In this document: positions 26,302 through 35,660 of the stretch, in pieces | Layout of the letters: each line of letters starts with the position of its first letter | How positions within the stretch are numbered: the stretch's first letter is position 1 | Assembly (NCBI RefSeq): GCF_024758725.1 | Contig: NZ_CP096972.1 | Span: forward strand, 2,276,001-2,340,000 | Reading direction: 5' to 3' | Source: Sphingomonas sp. SUN039 | GTDB taxonomy: Bacteria; Pseudomonadota; Alphaproteobacteria; Sphingomonadales; Sphingomonadaceae | Length of the DNA: 64,000 nucleotides | Notes under the pieces: model-generated | What the model saw: the letters and a program-made list of their open reading frames with translations, nothing else | What the model was told of the DNA's origin: nothing | Databases searched by the model: none | Translations under genes and position numbers: made by a program

Positions 26302-27612
26302 ATGGACGCGGGGCGCGGTTTCGTGCGCGCGCCGAACGCGCTAGGGACGTCGGTAATGGCCGCCGACCCCCGCCCGCGCTCCGCCGTTTCGTCCGGCGTC
26401 GGTATCGCGGGGCTTGTCGGCCTCGCGCTGTGGATGGGTATCGCGCGCTATTTTCACATGTACGGACCGTTTTCGGCGGTGACGGCGGCGTTTGCGGCGG
26501 GCATCCCGATGGTGCTGTGGTCGCTGTTCGTGGACCGCGTTCACCGGAACCCGACAACAGGCATCGACTGGAGCGCACCGCGCAAGCCGCTGTCGGAAAC
26601 GCTCGAAACCAGCCTCGCCAAATTGGCGGGCCTTTGGGCGACTTGGGCGATTATCGCAGTCGTTTATGCCAGCGCGCGCTTCTACTGGGTCGGCAACTAT
26701 ACCTTTGCGATGAAGACGTTCATCGTCGCCGCGCCGTTCCTGTTCGTGGCCTCGGTTCCTTATATCCTGTGGCTCGATACGCGGCTGAAAAACCCGCGCG
26801 ACGGGTGCTGGGCATTCGGCAGCTGGCTGATGGGCGACCGCACTGCCGACCGCAGCGCGATCGGCGACCATTTCCGCAGCTGGGCGGTGAAGGCGTTCTT
26901 CACCGCGTTCATGCTGTCGGGCTTTCCGGGCAATTTCTTCGACACAGTGGAGCGCCCCTTTCCCGCGCTCAACGACCCCGTGGGTCTCGCCAATTTCCTG
27001 ATCTCGGTCATGTTCCTGATCGACATGACGCTTGCCACCGTCGGCTATATCCTGACGATGAAGCCGCTCGACGCTCATATTCGCTCCGCTACGCCCTATG
27101 CCAGCGGCTGGGTGTCCGCGCTGATCTGTTATCCGCCCTTCGTTCTTATGGGTGGCGGCGGCCCGCTAGACTATCATGTCGGGACGTTCGGTGACCAAGG
27201 CTGGGCGCATTGGCTTGCTGCATACCCTGCAATGCTTTGGATCTGGGCCTTCGCTCTCGTCGTGCTGACTGGGGTCTACGCCTGGGCAACCATGGCGTTC
27301 GGCATTCGCTTTTCCAATCTCACGCATCGCGGCATCCTGACCCACGGGCCGTACAGCTGGATGCGGCACCCCGCCTATGTGTCGAAGAACACCTTCTGGT
27401 GGCTCTCGACACTCCCCTTTCTGGTCAGCACCGACAGCCTTGCGGATGCCGCGCGCAACACGATCATCATGGCGGCGGTCAGCGGCGTCTATTTCTGGCG
27501 CGCGATGACCGAGGAAAAGCATCTGCGCTCGGACGAGGACTACCGCACCTATGCATCCTGGATCGACCGCAACGGCTGGTTCGCACGCGGACGCCGCGCG
27601 CTGAAAATTTAG
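26302..27612 (+). CDS. multi-pass membrane protein with isoprenylcysteine/PE-methyltransferase-like C-terminus
   Basis: A 436-residue integral membrane protein with some nine hydrophobic segments. The last ~110 residues carry the ICMT/PEMT hallmark: FSNLTHRGILTHGPYSWMRHPAYVSKNTFWW followed by RAMTEEKHLRSDEDYRTYAS, the SAM-side RHPxY and E-E motifs. The long N-terminal multi-TM part is not typical of ICMT itself. It may methylate a lipid or isoprenoid-type substrate at the membrane; the substrate is unknown. The ATG at 26302 follows the HerA stop by one base, but ATG 26356 (preceded by AGGGAC) is an alternative start. Confidence 0.75.
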   Translation: MDAGRGFVRAPNALGTSVMAADPRPRSAVSSGVGIAGLVGLALWMGIARYFHMYGPFSAVTAAFAAGIPMVLWSLFVDRVHRNPTTGIDWSAPRKPLSETLETSLAKLAGLWATWAIIAVVYASARFYWVGNYTFAMKTFIVAAPFLFVASVPYILWLDTRLKNPRDGCWAFGSWLMGDRTADRSAIGDHFRSWAVKAFFTAFMLSGFPGNFFDTVERPFPALNDPVGLANFLISVMFLIDMTLATVGYILTMKPLDAHIRSATPYASGWVSALICYPPFVLMGGGGPLDYHVGTFGDQGWAHWLAAYPAMLWIWAFALVVLTGVYAWATMAFGIRFSNLTHRGILTHGPYSWMRHPAYVSKNTFWWLSTLPFLVSTDSLADAARNTIIMAAVSGVYFWRAMTEEKHLRSDEDYRTYASWIDRNGWFARGRRALKI

Positions 27613-27697
27613 GCGACCTACCCCAAATGGGGCTGCCGCCTGACGGCACCCTGCGCGAGACCGGCATCGACGGGTTCACTTGGGGGAACACATTGCC

Positions 27698-28027
27698 ATG
27701 CCGAAATTTCGTACAGCCCTGACTGCCGTGCTGCTCGCTTCATTTGCCGGACCGGCAGCCGCAGCGGATCGTCATGTCACCATCGTCAACGCGACCAACG
27801 ACACGATGGTGCGCTTCTACGCATCGAACAGCGGGCGGACGAGCTGGGAAGAAGACATTCTGGGGGACCGCATCCTGAAACCCGGCCAGTCGGTTCGCAT
27901 CAATGTCGACGATGGCACGGGGTCGTGTATCTATGACTTCCGCGCCGATTTCGACGACGGACAAAAGCTGACGCGCACCCGGATCAACGTGTGCGAGGTT
28001 TCAACCTATCGCTACACGGCCAATTGA
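27698..28027 (+). CDS. small secreted protein of unknown function
   Basis: A 109-residue protein with a Sec signal peptide (PKFRTALTAVLLASFAGPAAA, cleavage likely before ADRH). The mature ~85 residues are beta-rich: HVTIVNATNDTMVRFYASN, SWEEDILGDRILKPGQSVRI, then a two-cysteine pair (GSCIYDF and INVCEV) that could form a disulfide. I recognise it as a small alphaproteobacterial periplasmic family that is often misnamed in databases; no function is known. The start at 27698 is set by GGGGGA 10 nt upstream and by the signal peptide. Its stop TGA overlaps the ATG of a 27-codon frame (TGATG). Confidence 0.75.
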   Translation: MPKFRTALTAVLLASFAGPAAAADRHVTIVNATNDTMVRFYASNSGRTSWEEDILGDRILKPGQSVRINVDDGTGSCIYDFRADFDDGQKLTRTRINVCEVSTYRYTAN

Positions 28028-28110
28028 TGACGCAGCGACGGCTCTGGACCGAAGTCACGGTCGCGACCGGCCTTGTGCTTGCCGCAATGGCGCTTGCCCT
28101 GTTGATCTAG
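28027..28110 (+). CDS. 27-residue single-helix membrane peptide (candidate)
   Basis: The ATG shares its A with the TGA stop of the secreted protein (TGATG), a layout that favours translational re-initiation. The peptide MTQRRLWTEVTVATG... continues with a hydrophobic helix VLAAMALALLI to the stop: a short basic head and one membrane span. It is too small for family recognition. The coupling and composition make it plausible, but it could be chance. Confidence 0.4.
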   Translation: MTQRRLWTEVTVATGLVLAAMALALLI

Positions 28111-28145
28111 TTGCAGCCGCGCTGCCGAGCGCCCACTAAGCGGCC

Positions 28146-28769
28146 ATGCTGCGCGATATCACGCAACCGCTTGGCCCCGAAACCCCGATGTGGCCCGGGG
28201 ATACGCCGTTCGGATCGGCGCAGACGTGGAGCTATGGTCCCGGCTGCCCGGTCAATGTGTCGCGCTTCGAAAGTTCGACGCATGCGGGCACCCATGCCGA
28301 TGCGCCGCTGCACTACGATCCGGATGGAGACAGCATCGCAGCCGTCGATCTGGCCCCTTATGTCGGCCCCGCCCGTCTGGTCGATGTGCGCGGGCAGGGT
28401 TCGGTGGTAACGCCCGACATGGTTGCCCCCGCGCTGGCGACGCCGTGCGAACGCATGCTGCTGCGAACCTATAGCCGCTTCCCCCATGGGCACTGGGACG
28501 CATCTTTCGTGACGGTGGCAGCGGCGACAATCGATCTGCTTGCGGCGCACGGTGTCGTCCTGATCGGCATCGACAGCCCGTCGCTCGACCCGCAGGAGTC
28601 GAAAACGATGGACGCGCATCTCGCGGTTCGCGCGGCAGGGATGGCAATCCTCGAAGGGCTGGTGCTCGACGATATCGCGGCGGGCGATTACGAGCTGATC
28701 GCGCTGCCGCTCAAGCTGGCGGGCCTTGACGCTGCTCCCGTGCGCGCCATCTTGCGCGACCTGCCATGA
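28146..28769 (+). CDS. kynB: kynurenine formamidase (arylformamidase) KynB
   Basis: A 207-residue member of the metal-dependent cyclase/KynB family. The metal-binding signature [19 protein letters not shown] is intact, and [21 protein letters not shown] is the typical second motif. It hydrolyses N-formylkynurenine to kynurenine and formate in tryptophan degradation. Length is normal. It overlaps kynU by ATGA (28766-28769), so the two enzymes are coupled. Tryptophan 2,3-dioxygenase (kynA) is not in the operon here. Confidence 0.94.
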   Translation: MLRDITQPLGPETPMWPGDTPFGSAQTWSYGPGCPVNVSRFESSTHAGTHADAPLHYDPDGDSIAAVDLAPYVGPARLVDVRGQGSVVTPDMVAPALATPCERMLLRTYSRFPHGHWDASFVTVAAATIDLLAAHGVVLIGIDSPSLDPQESKTMDAHLAVRAAGMAILEGLVLDDIAAGDYELIALPLKLAGLDAAPVRAILRDLP

Positions 28770-30001
28770 GCGATCTCTCGCTCGCCGCAGCACAGGCGCG
28801 CGATGCCGCCGACCCGTTCGCTTTTGCGCGCGACCGCTTCACCCTGCCGGACGGCGTGATCTACCTCGACGGCAATTCGCTCGGTGCCCTGCCCCTCGCA
28901 ACGTCGGCCGCCATGGCCGACGTGATCGCCGGGCAATGGGGCGAGGGACTGGTCACCAGTTGGAACCGCCACGACTGGATCGGCCTGCCGCAGCGCCTTG
29001 GTGCCCGGATCGCGCCGCTGATCGGGGCCGCACCCGACGAAGTCATTGTTACCGACACCACGTCGACCAACCTGTTCAAGCTGATCGCCGCCGCACTCGC
29101 TGCGCGGCCGCACCGGCAAGTCATCCTGTCGGAAGCGGGAAACTTCCCGACCGACCTGTACATCGCGCAGGGCGCAGCGGCGATGCGCGGCGCGCAGCTC
29201 AAAACCGCTGCGGGGGCTGAAATCCTGTCGTCGCTCGACGACCATGTTGCGGTACTGCTGCTTACCCATGTCCACTACAAAACCGGCTCCGTTCACGACA
29301 TGGCGGCGATCACCGCCGCCGCCCATGCTGTCGGCGCGCTTGTCATTTGGGATCTGAGCCACAGCACCGGCGCGGTGCCGGTCGATCTGAACGGGTGCAA
29401 CGCCGATCTCGCGGTCGGGTGCGGCTATAAATACCTCAACGGCGGTCCGGGTGCCCCGGCCTTCCTCTATGTCGCGCGGCGCTTGCAAAACGAACTTCAC
29501 TCGCCACTTTCGGGCTGGATGGGGCATGCCGCGCCGTTCGCGTTCGAGGATGGCTATCGCCCGGCTCCCGGTATCGATCGGTTCCTGTCGGGCACCCCTT
29601 CGGTCCTGGCGATGGCGGCACTCGATGCGGGGCTCGACACCTTCGACGGCGTCGATACCACCGCCTTGTTCGCCAAGGGGCGCGCGCTCGGCGATTATTG
29701 TATTGCCCTGATGGACGCGCGCTGCGCCGGACAGGGCTTTGCCCTGATTTCACCGCGCAATGGCGACGCGCGCGGCAGCCATGTTTCCTTTGCCCACCTG
29801 AACGCCTGGCCGATCTGTCAGGCGCTGATCGCGCGCGGCGTGATCGGAGATTTTCGAGCGCCCGACGCACTGCGGCTGGGATTTGCGCCGCTCTACACCG
29901 GGTTCGCGGATGTCTGGCACGCGGTCGAGGCCATTCGCGACATCGTCGACAGCGGGGCATGGGACGCTCCGGCCTATCATGCGCATTCGGTAGTCACCTG
30001 A
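28766..30001 (+). CDS. kynU: kynureninase
   Basis: A 411-residue PLP enzyme of aminotransferase fold class I. N-terminal [13 protein letters not shown], the [12 protein letters not shown] cofactor region, [14 protein letters not shown] (Asp that binds the pyridine N) and the Schiff-base lysine in [18 protein letters not shown] are all present. It cleaves kynurenine to anthranilate and alanine. With KynB it forms the middle of the kynurenine pathway; anthranilate could feed tryptophan synthesis or catabolism. The gene converges on the iron-permease-like gene with a 19-nt gap. Confidence 0.95.
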   Translation: MSDLSLAAAQARDAADPFAFARDRFTLPDGVIYLDGNSLGALPLATSAAMADVIAGQWGEGLVTSWNRHDWIGLPQRLGARIAPLIGAAPDEVIVTDTTSTNLFKLIAAALAARPHRQVILSEAGNFPTDLYIAQGAAAMRGAQLKTAAGAEILSSLDDHVAVLLLTHVHYKTGSVHDMAAITAAAHAVGALVIWDLSHSTGAVPVDLNGCNADLAVGCGYKYLNGGPGAPAFLYVARRLQNELHSPLSGWMGHAAPFAFEDGYRPAPGIDRFLSGTPSVLAMAALDAGLDTFDGVDTTALFAKGRALGDYCIALMDARCAGQGFALISPRNGDARGSHVSFAHLNAWPICQALIARGVIGDFRAPDALRLGFAPLYTGFADVWHAVEAIRDIVDSGAWDAPAYHAHSVVT

Positions 30002-30020
30002 CCATCGGGTCGATGCGGCG

Positions 30021-30437
30021 TTAGAGTTTTGCCGCGAGTTTTTTCAGGCTTTCGTCGACGGCCTCACCCTTTTCGCCGTTGGTTTCCTTTTCGAGCGCGG
30101 CGCGCACTGCCTCGACCTCGTGAGACGTCAGATGCTCGATCCCGATGAATTTCTCGCGCGCCCCCTCGACCGCGCGCAGCAGTTCGTCGAGCTTGGCCTG
30201 CATCGATGCGGTGTCGCGGTTCGCCGAATTCTGGATCAGGAACACCATCAGAAAGGTGACGATGGTCGTGCCGGTATTGATGACCAGCTGCCACGTCTCG
30301 CTGAACGCGAACATCGGCCCGGTCACCGCCCAGACGATGACCGTCGCCATTGCGAGGATGAACGTCGCGGGCTGCCCCGCCGCATCGGCGATCCAGGTCG
30401 AGATGCGGGTGAAGAATTTGTCGAGCGTGTGTTTCAT
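30021..30437 (-). CDS. low-affinity iron permease family small membrane protein
   Basis: A 138-residue protein with two membrane helices (about residues 22-42 and 50-70) separated by a short loop, followed by a cytosolic helical tail. The segment ITGTTIVTFLMVFLIQNSANRD-like (here NTGTTIVTFLMVFLIQN then SANRD) and TSMQAKLDELL are the signature of the PF04120 group named after fungal Fet4, though the bacterial members are much shorter and transport has not been shown. The C-terminal helix is Lys/Glu-rich. It follows the MBL hydrolase gene by 11 nt in the same direction. Confidence 0.8.
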   Translation of the reverse strand: MKHTLDKFFTRISTWIADAAGQPATFILAMATVIVWAVTGPMFAFSETWQLVINTGTTIVTFLMVFLIQNSANRDTASMQAKLDELLRAVEGAREKFIGIEHLTSHEVEAVRAALEKETNGEKGEAVDESLKKLAAKL

Positions 30438-30448
30438 GGCAGCTCCCC

Positions 30449-31114
30449 TCAGGCGGCGGCCAAGACCCGGTCGGCGACATAGGGGTTGGTCGCACGTTCA
30501 TGGGCAAAGGTCGACATGGCCCCGTGCCCGGGCACGAAATTGGTATGCCCGCCGAGCGGCCAAAGCCGGGTGACAATGGCGTCGAGCAAATCCTGATGAT
30601 TGCCCATCGGAAAATCGGTGCGGCCTATGGAACCCTGGAACAGGACGTCACCAACCATTGCCACGCCAGAGGGCGCGTGGTGGAACACGACATGGCCGGG
30701 GGTGTGGCCGGGGCAATGATAGACGTCGAGCGTCAGATTGCCGACCGTCACCGTGTCGCCATTGTCGAGCCAGCGGTCGGGTTCGAAGACTTTGCCATTC
30801 ACGCCGTAGCTGCGCCCGTCGTCCTCGAGGCGCGAAATCCAGAAGCGGTCGGCCTCATGCGGTCCCTCGATCCTGACGCCGAGTTCCTTCGCCAGCGTCC
30901 CCGCCTCCCCGCAATGATCGATATGGCCGTGGGTGATCAGGATCTTCTCGATGGTCACCCCCGCCTGCGCGGCGGCAGCTTTCAACCTGGGCAAATCGCC
31001 GCCGGGGTCGACGAACGCGCCGCGCATGGTTGCCGTGCACCAGAACAGGGTGCAATTCTGCTGAAGCGGGGTGACCGGAATGATGGCGGCGCGCATAGGG
31101 GGCGTGACTGTCAT
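30449..31114 (-). CDS. MBL-fold metallo-hydrolase, glyoxalase II-like
   Basis: A 221-residue metallo-beta-lactamase-fold hydrolase with the metal site HGHIDHCGEAG, a third ligand in HCPGHTPGHVVFH, and the bridging Asp in VGDVLFQGSIGRTDFPMGN. It resembles the YcbL/glyoxalase II-like hydrolases that act on thioesters such as S-lactoylglutathione. Cytosolic; no signal peptide. A second in-frame ATG seven codons in is a possible alternative start. It is divergent from the GDPD gene with a 47-nt gap. Confidence 0.9.
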   Translation of the reverse strand: MTVTPPMRAAIIPVTPLQQNCTLFWCTATMRGAFVDPGGDLPRLKAAAAQAGVTIEKILITHGHIDHCGEAGTLAKELGVRIEGPHEADRFWISRLEDDGRSYGVNGKVFEPDRWLDNGDTVTVGNLTLDVYHCPGHTPGHVVFHHAPSGVAMVGDVLFQGSIGRTDFPMGNHQDLLDAIVTRLWPLGGHTNFVPGHGAMSTFAHERATNPYVADRVLAAA

Positions 31115-31161
31115 AGCGGCGACATGGCGCGCGCATCAGGGCGTGACAAGGGGAGACGACC

Positions 31162-32172
31162 GTGCTCGACTGGATTGCGATGATTGCCGCTGCCGCCCTT
31201 TCCACCGCGCACCCGTTGGTGATCGCCCACCGCGGCGCGAGCGGCGAACGGCCCGAGCACACGCTGGCCTCGTACACGCTCGCCATCGAGCAAGGCGCGG
31301 ATTTCATCGAACCCGACCTTGTCATGACCAGGGACCATGTGCTCGTCGCGCGGCACGAGAACGAGATTTCGGGGACGACCGATGTCGCGGCGCACCCCGA
31401 ATTTGCCGCGCGCAAGGCAACCAAGGTCATCGACGGGCAGAGCTTTACCGGTTGGTTTACCGAGGACTTTACGCTGGCCGAGCTGAAGACACTCCGCGCC
31501 CGCGAGCGTCTGCCCGATTTGCGCCCGCAGAACCGGGCGTACGACGGGCAGTTCGAGGTGCCGACATTCGACGAAATCCTCGCGTTGGTGAAAGCGACGA
31601 AGCGGCGGGTGGGCGTCTATCCCGAGATCAAGCACGGGACATATTTCGACGGCCTTGGCATGAACATGGAAGCGCCGCTGCTTGCCGCGTTGAAAAAGGC
31701 GGGGTTCAGCAAGAGGACCGATCCCGTATTCATCCAGTCGTTCGAGGTCGGCAATCTCCAGCGGCTGCGAAAAGCGACGAAGCTGCGCCTCGTCCAGTTG
31801 ATCGACGGCAGCGGCCATCCCGCCGACCGGCCCGATCTGCCGAGCGCGACGATGGTGACGCCGACGGGCCTTGCCGAGGTAGCGCGCTATGCCGATGCCA
31901 TTGGCGTGACCAAGACGCTGGTCGTACCGCGCGACGGGGCGGGGCACTCGGTGAAGCCGCTCACTCTCGTTGCCGACGCGCACAAGGCTGGTTTGAAAGT
32001 CCATGTCTGGACCTTCCGCGCCGAGAACTTCTTCCTGCCGCTCGAACTGCGCGCCGGACGCGAGCCGGAGGGGCATGGCGACCTCGCCGCCGAACTCCGC
32101 CAGTTCTATGCGCTGGGCGTCGACGGGGTGTTCAGCGACTATCCGGGGATTGCGGTCACTTCGCGGCGCTGA
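31162..32172 (+). CDS. glycerophosphodiester phosphodiesterase
   Basis: A 336-residue GDPD (TIM-barrel) enzyme. The catalytic IAHRGASGERPEHTLASY and EPDLVMTRDHVLVARHE motifs (His-Arg-Glu...Glu-Asp...His) are intact, and the late VHVWTFRAENFFLP strand is present. It hydrolyses deacylated phospholipids to glycerol-3-phosphate and alcohol. A hydrophobic N-terminus (WIAMIAAAALSTA) suggests export or a short signal peptide, so a periplasmic GlpQ-type role is likely. Its 3' end overlaps the convergent dipeptidase gene by 17 nt. Confidence 0.92.
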   Translation: MLDWIAMIAAAALSTAHPLVIAHRGASGERPEHTLASYTLAIEQGADFIEPDLVMTRDHVLVARHENEISGTTDVAAHPEFAARKATKVIDGQSFTGWFTEDFTLAELKTLRARERLPDLRPQNRAYDGQFEVPTFDEILALVKATKRRVGVYPEIKHGTYFDGLGMNMEAPLLAALKKAGFSKRTDPVFIQSFEVGNLQRLRKATKLRLVQLIDGSGHPADRPDLPSATMVTPTGLAEVARYADAIGVTKTLVVPRDGAGHSVKPLTLVADAHKAGLKVHVWTFRAENFFLPLELRAGREPEGHGDLAAELRQFYALGVDGVFSDYPGIAVTSRR

Positions 32173-33481
32173 GCACATCCGTTCCCGGCGGCACCCCCTT
32201 CATCGCCGCCGCTGTCGCTTCGGCCCCGCGCATCACGCGCAGGATATTGCCGCCCGCGAGCTTGGCGAGGTCGGCGTCGCTCCAGCCGCGGCGGATGAGT
32301 TCGGCAAACAGGTGCGGATAACCGTCGACGCCGCCCAGCCCGACCACGAAATCGCCACCGATGCCGTCGAGGTCACCGCCGATGCCGACATGGTCATGGC
32401 CCGCAATTTTGGCGATATGGTCGATATGGTCGGCAACAAGACCCATGGACGTTGCAGGCTTCGGATTGGCCTTGTCCCACGCCTGCATCGCCGCCTTGCG
32501 CCGTTCGGGCTGGCCGTTGAAATAGACCTTGTTCCGCGCTTCCTCCGCCGCACGCACGGCGTTCCAGGCGGTCACTGCCTGCGACAAATGGCCGGGATAG
32601 AAATTGACCATGACGACGCCGCCGTTCGCAGGGAGCAGTTTCAGCACGTCATCGGGCACGTTACGCGGATGGTCGTTGAGCGCGCGGGCGCCGGAGTGCG
32701 AGAACATCACGGGAGCCTTGGTCGCGGCCAGTGCGTCCATCATCGTCTTGGGGCTGACATGGCTCAGATCGAGGATCATCCCCAGCCGGTTCATCTCGCC
32801 GACAACGCTTTTGCCGAAGGGGGTCAGCCCGTTGCGCTTCGGGTCGTCGGTCGCCGAATCGGCCCAGTCGTTGTTGAGGAAATGGGTGAGCGTCATGTAG
32901 CGGACACCGAGCCCGTACATCTGGCGCAGCACGCCCAGCGAATTGCCGATCTGGTGGCCGCCCTCCATCCCCATCAGCGACGCGATTCGCCCCGCCTTGT
33001 GGATGCGGACCACATCGGCAGCAGTAGTGGCGAGTTCGAGATCCCGCGGGTAGCGCGCGGCCAGCCGCTTGACGATGTCGATCTGTTCGAGCGTCGCCTG
33101 CACCGCCGCGCCGCCGGTGAGTTCGGCGGGGACATAGACCGACCAGAACTGGCCGCCGACCCGGCCCGCACGCAGCCGCGCGATGTCGGTCTGGAGCGGC
33201 TCGCGCAGCTTGTCGCTGTTCGCCGACACATCGGTGGTCTCGACTTTCGAGGCGTATTTCTCGCGTAATTCCCAGGGCAGGTCGTTGTGACCGTCGATCA
33301 GCGGGGTAGCCTTGAGCACCCGGTCGATGCGCGCCTGGGTCGCGGCGTCGAGTGGCGGCGGAGCGCTCTGGGCTGCGATCGGCGTCCCTAAAGTCACTAA
33401 GCTCACCCATATCGCGCCTGCGACAAGATGCGCGGCAATGGGGCGGAGTGCGGTGCGGGCTGGGGCGATGGGTCTGGTCAT
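32156..33481 (-). CDS. membrane dipeptidase (M19, renal dipeptidase family)
   Basis: A 441-residue zinc peptidase. A signal peptide-like N-terminus (AAHLVAGAIWVSLVTLGTPIAAQ) precedes the catalytic barrel with PLIDGHNDLPW, GMEGGHQIGN (metal Glu), DLSHVSPKTMMDAL, the PVMFSHSGARAL metal His pair and the late GIGGDLDGIGG. M19 enzymes hydrolyse dipeptides, including some with D-residues, so a periplasmic role in peptide or murein turnover is plausible. Length fits the family. The long open frame on the opposite strand is codon-bias shadow. Confidence 0.93.
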   Translation of the reverse strand: MTRPIAPARTALRPIAAHLVAGAIWVSLVTLGTPIAAQSAPPPLDAATQARIDRVLKATPLIDGHNDLPWELREKYASKVETTDVSANSDKLREPLQTDIARLRAGRVGGQFWSVYVPAELTGGAAVQATLEQIDIVKRLAARYPRDLELATTAADVVRIHKAGRIASLMGMEGGHQIGNSLGVLRQMYGLGVRYMTLTHFLNNDWADSATDDPKRNGLTPFGKSVVGEMNRLGMILDLSHVSPKTMMDALAATKAPVMFSHSGARALNDHPRNVPDDVLKLLPANGGVVMVNFYPGHLSQAVTAWNAVRAAEEARNKVYFNGQPERRKAAMQAWDKANPKPATSMGLVADHIDHIAKIAGHDHVGIGGDLDGIGGDFVVGLGGVDGYPHLFAELIRRGWSDADLAKLAGGNILRVMRGAEATAAAMKGVPPGTDVLSAAK

Positions 33482-33594
33482 CCCGCCAGCTAAGCACAGC
33501 AGGCGGGGTGTAGGACAGCGGTTTTCGGCGTGCTTGCATCGGTCAAGTTATAATGTATCATTCGTCGACTTCGCCAAGCGGAGAGGAGAGAGCC

Positions 33595-35625
33595 ATGCCG
33601 GACGCTGCACATCGCTTCGGAGCGGTCATGACGGGGTTATGGGTCGTCGCGGTCGCAGTAGCGCTCGTGCTTGTCCCCGGCAGCACGTCGACGGCAGCCG
33701 CCAGCCGCGGCGCGACGGTCATGGGGCTGGGCGGCGGTTCGGGCCCCGGCCTGTCAGCGTTCCGCAACAAAGCCGAGCTGGCCACCTACATGCGCGACCT
33801 GCGGAACGCGCGGGCAGCAACGATGCGAAACCGCAGTCAGTCGAGCTATGACATGGCATCGCCACCCCCGCCGCCACCTCCCCCCGCACCTCCGGCGGTC
33901 GCCATGGCCGCGCCGCCCGCCGCCGAAGCAATGGTCGTAACCGGCAGCAAGGCCGCCAGCGACAATATCACAAACACGCAAGTGCAGGGCGTCGATGAGG
34001 GCGGCATCGTCAAGGCGCGCGGGGACATCCTGGTCGTGTTGCGGCGCGGGCGGCTGTTCACGGTCTCGACCGCAAACGGCGGGATGCGCCCGGTTGCCGC
34101 CATCGACGCGATGGCGCCGGGGCTCGACGGGCGCGGCGACTGGTACGACGAGATGCTGGTCGCGGACGATACTGTCGCGGTGATCGGCTATAGCTATGCG
34201 CGAAACGGCACGCAGGTAAACCGCTTCCGGCTCGGCCCCGCCGGACAATTGAGCTTCCTCGACGCGTACAGCTTCAAATCCGCCGATTATTATTCGTCGC
34301 GCAACTATGCCAGCCGTCTGATCGGCAACCGGCTGGTGCTCTACGCCCCGATTCCGCTCGACATCGATCGCTGGGAAAGCTCGTTCCCGTCGCTGACCCG
34401 CTGGCGCAGCAACGGGCGCGCCGATCCGTCGAAGCCGCTGTGGAACGCCAACATGGTCTATGTGCCCGAGCGCGTCCGCCGCGCGGGGCCATGGGCGGTA
34501 ACGACGGTGCACAGCGTCACCAGCTGCGACCTCACCGCCGCCGTGCTCGATTGCGACGCAACCAGTGTGCTCGGATCGGACTCGCGCACCTTTTATGTGT
34601 CGCAGAACGCCGTCTATGTCTGGACCGGCCTGAACGGCGGACAGTCGGAGTACGACGAGGACGCGCCGCGCGGCGGTCCGTCAGCGCTGCTTTATCGCCT
34701 GCCGTTCGACACCTCGCGCCCGCAAGCCGTGGCCGCGCGCGGCCAGCCGGTCGACCAGTTCTCGTTCTTTGCCGACACGAAACGTAGCGCGCTGCAGGTC
34801 GTCGTCGGCAGCGGCGGCGGCGACCGCATGTGGGGACCGGAATGGACCAACGGGCGGCTGGCGCTGGTCAGCGTGCCGATGGGGCTGTTCGGCAGCGGGG
34901 CCGCCGAAGTGCCGCAGAGCCGCTATCAGCGGCTGCCCGGCGAAGGGCAAAGCTGGGGCATCCAGAACCGCTTTGTCGGCGACCACCTGCTCTACGGTAT
35001 GTCGGGCGGCTATGGCGCACGCGGCGCGACCAATGCGGTGCGCGTCGTGTCGCTGGCGACGCGGACGGTGACGGCGGTTGCGCTGCCGCACCGGGTCGAC
35101 CGGCTCGACGCGATCGGCCCCGATGCCGTCGTCGTCGGACAGGGGACGGGCTATCTCGGCTTTTCGGCCATCGATCTGACTGGCACGCCGCGCCTCGCCG
35201 CCGAATACCGCCTGCCCGACGCGGAAGAGAGCGAATCGCGTAGCCAGGCGTTTTTCTTCCAGCCCGATGCGCGCGATCCGGCGGGGCGGTCGGGTCTGCT
35301 CGGCCTGCCCGTCGCCCGCCAGTTCAGGCTGGCGCGCGGGTTCCAGCAATCGGCGGCGGTGGTGTTCCTGCGCCGGTCGGGCCGCGAACTCGGCCCCAAT
35401 GGCGAACTGGCGGCATCGCGCAGCGAGCAGCGCGACGACGGCTGCCGCGCCTCGTGCGTCGACTGGTACGGCAATGCCCGCCCGATCTTTCGCGGGCCCC
35501 GCGTGTTCGCGCTGCTCGGTTATGAGCTGGTCGAGGGACGCGCGAAGCAGGGAACGATGGACGAGGTCGGCCGCGTCGATATGGCGTCGCTGGTGCGGCG
35601 GGCAGAGCCGGACATGCGCCCCTGA
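33595..35625 (+). CDS. beta-propeller domain protein (PF09826-like), secreted
   Basis: A 676-residue exported protein. It starts at ATG 33595 after a strong GAGAGGAGAG; an ATG 42 nt earlier is less likely. One hydrophobic segment (VMTGLWVVAVAVALVLVPG) acts as signal peptide or anchor. A low-complexity proline run (PPPPPPPP around residue 85) precedes the propeller, which begins at TNTQVQGVDEGGIVKARGD, the hallmark opening of the Beta_propel family, and continues with blade repeats to the C-terminus. Two Cys pairs (TSCDLTAAVLDCD and DGCRASCVDW) suggest disulfides. The function of the family is unknown. Confidence 0.83.
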   Translation: MPDAAHRFGAVMTGLWVVAVAVALVLVPGSTSTAAASRGATVMGLGGGSGPGLSAFRNKAELATYMRDLRNARAATMRNRSQSSYDMASPPPPPPPPAPPAVAMAAPPAAEAMVVTGSKAASDNITNTQVQGVDEGGIVKARGDILVVLRRGRLFTVSTANGGMRPVAAIDAMAPGLDGRGDWYDEMLVADDTVAVIGYSYARNGTQVNRFRLGPAGQLSFLDAYSFKSADYYSSRNYASRLIGNRLVLYAPIPLDIDRWESSFPSLTRWRSNGRADPSKPLWNANMVYVPERVRRAGPWAVTTVHSVTSCDLTAAVLDCDATSVLGSDSRTFYVSQNAVYVWTGLNGGQSEYDEDAPRGGPSALLYRLPFDTSRPQAVAARGQPVDQFSFFADTKRSALQVVVGSGGGDRMWGPEWTNGRLALVSVPMGLFGSGAAEVPQSRYQRLPGEGQSWGIQNRFVGDHLLYGMSGGYGARGATNAVRVVSLATRTVTAVALPHRVDRLDAIGPDAVVVGQGTGYLGFSAIDLTGTPRLAAEYRLPDAEESESRSQAFFFQPDARDPAGRSGLLGLPVARQFRLARGFQQSAAVVFLRRSGRELGPNGELAASRSEQRDDGCRASCVDWYGNARPIFRGPRVFALLGYELVEGRAKQGTMDEVGRVDMASLVRRAEPDMRP

Positions 35626-35660
35626 AAATCGTCGCGGACGGAACCCGCCGATAGCCCGCG

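Noticed and set aside
32200-33270. Long open frame on the plus strand opposite the M19 dipeptidase gene
   Set aside because: It is rich in Arg, Ala and His and has no motif; it mirrors the GC3-biased codons of a well-conserved gene. The same applies to the long antisense frames opposite clpA, sucC, bkdA2 and sdaA.
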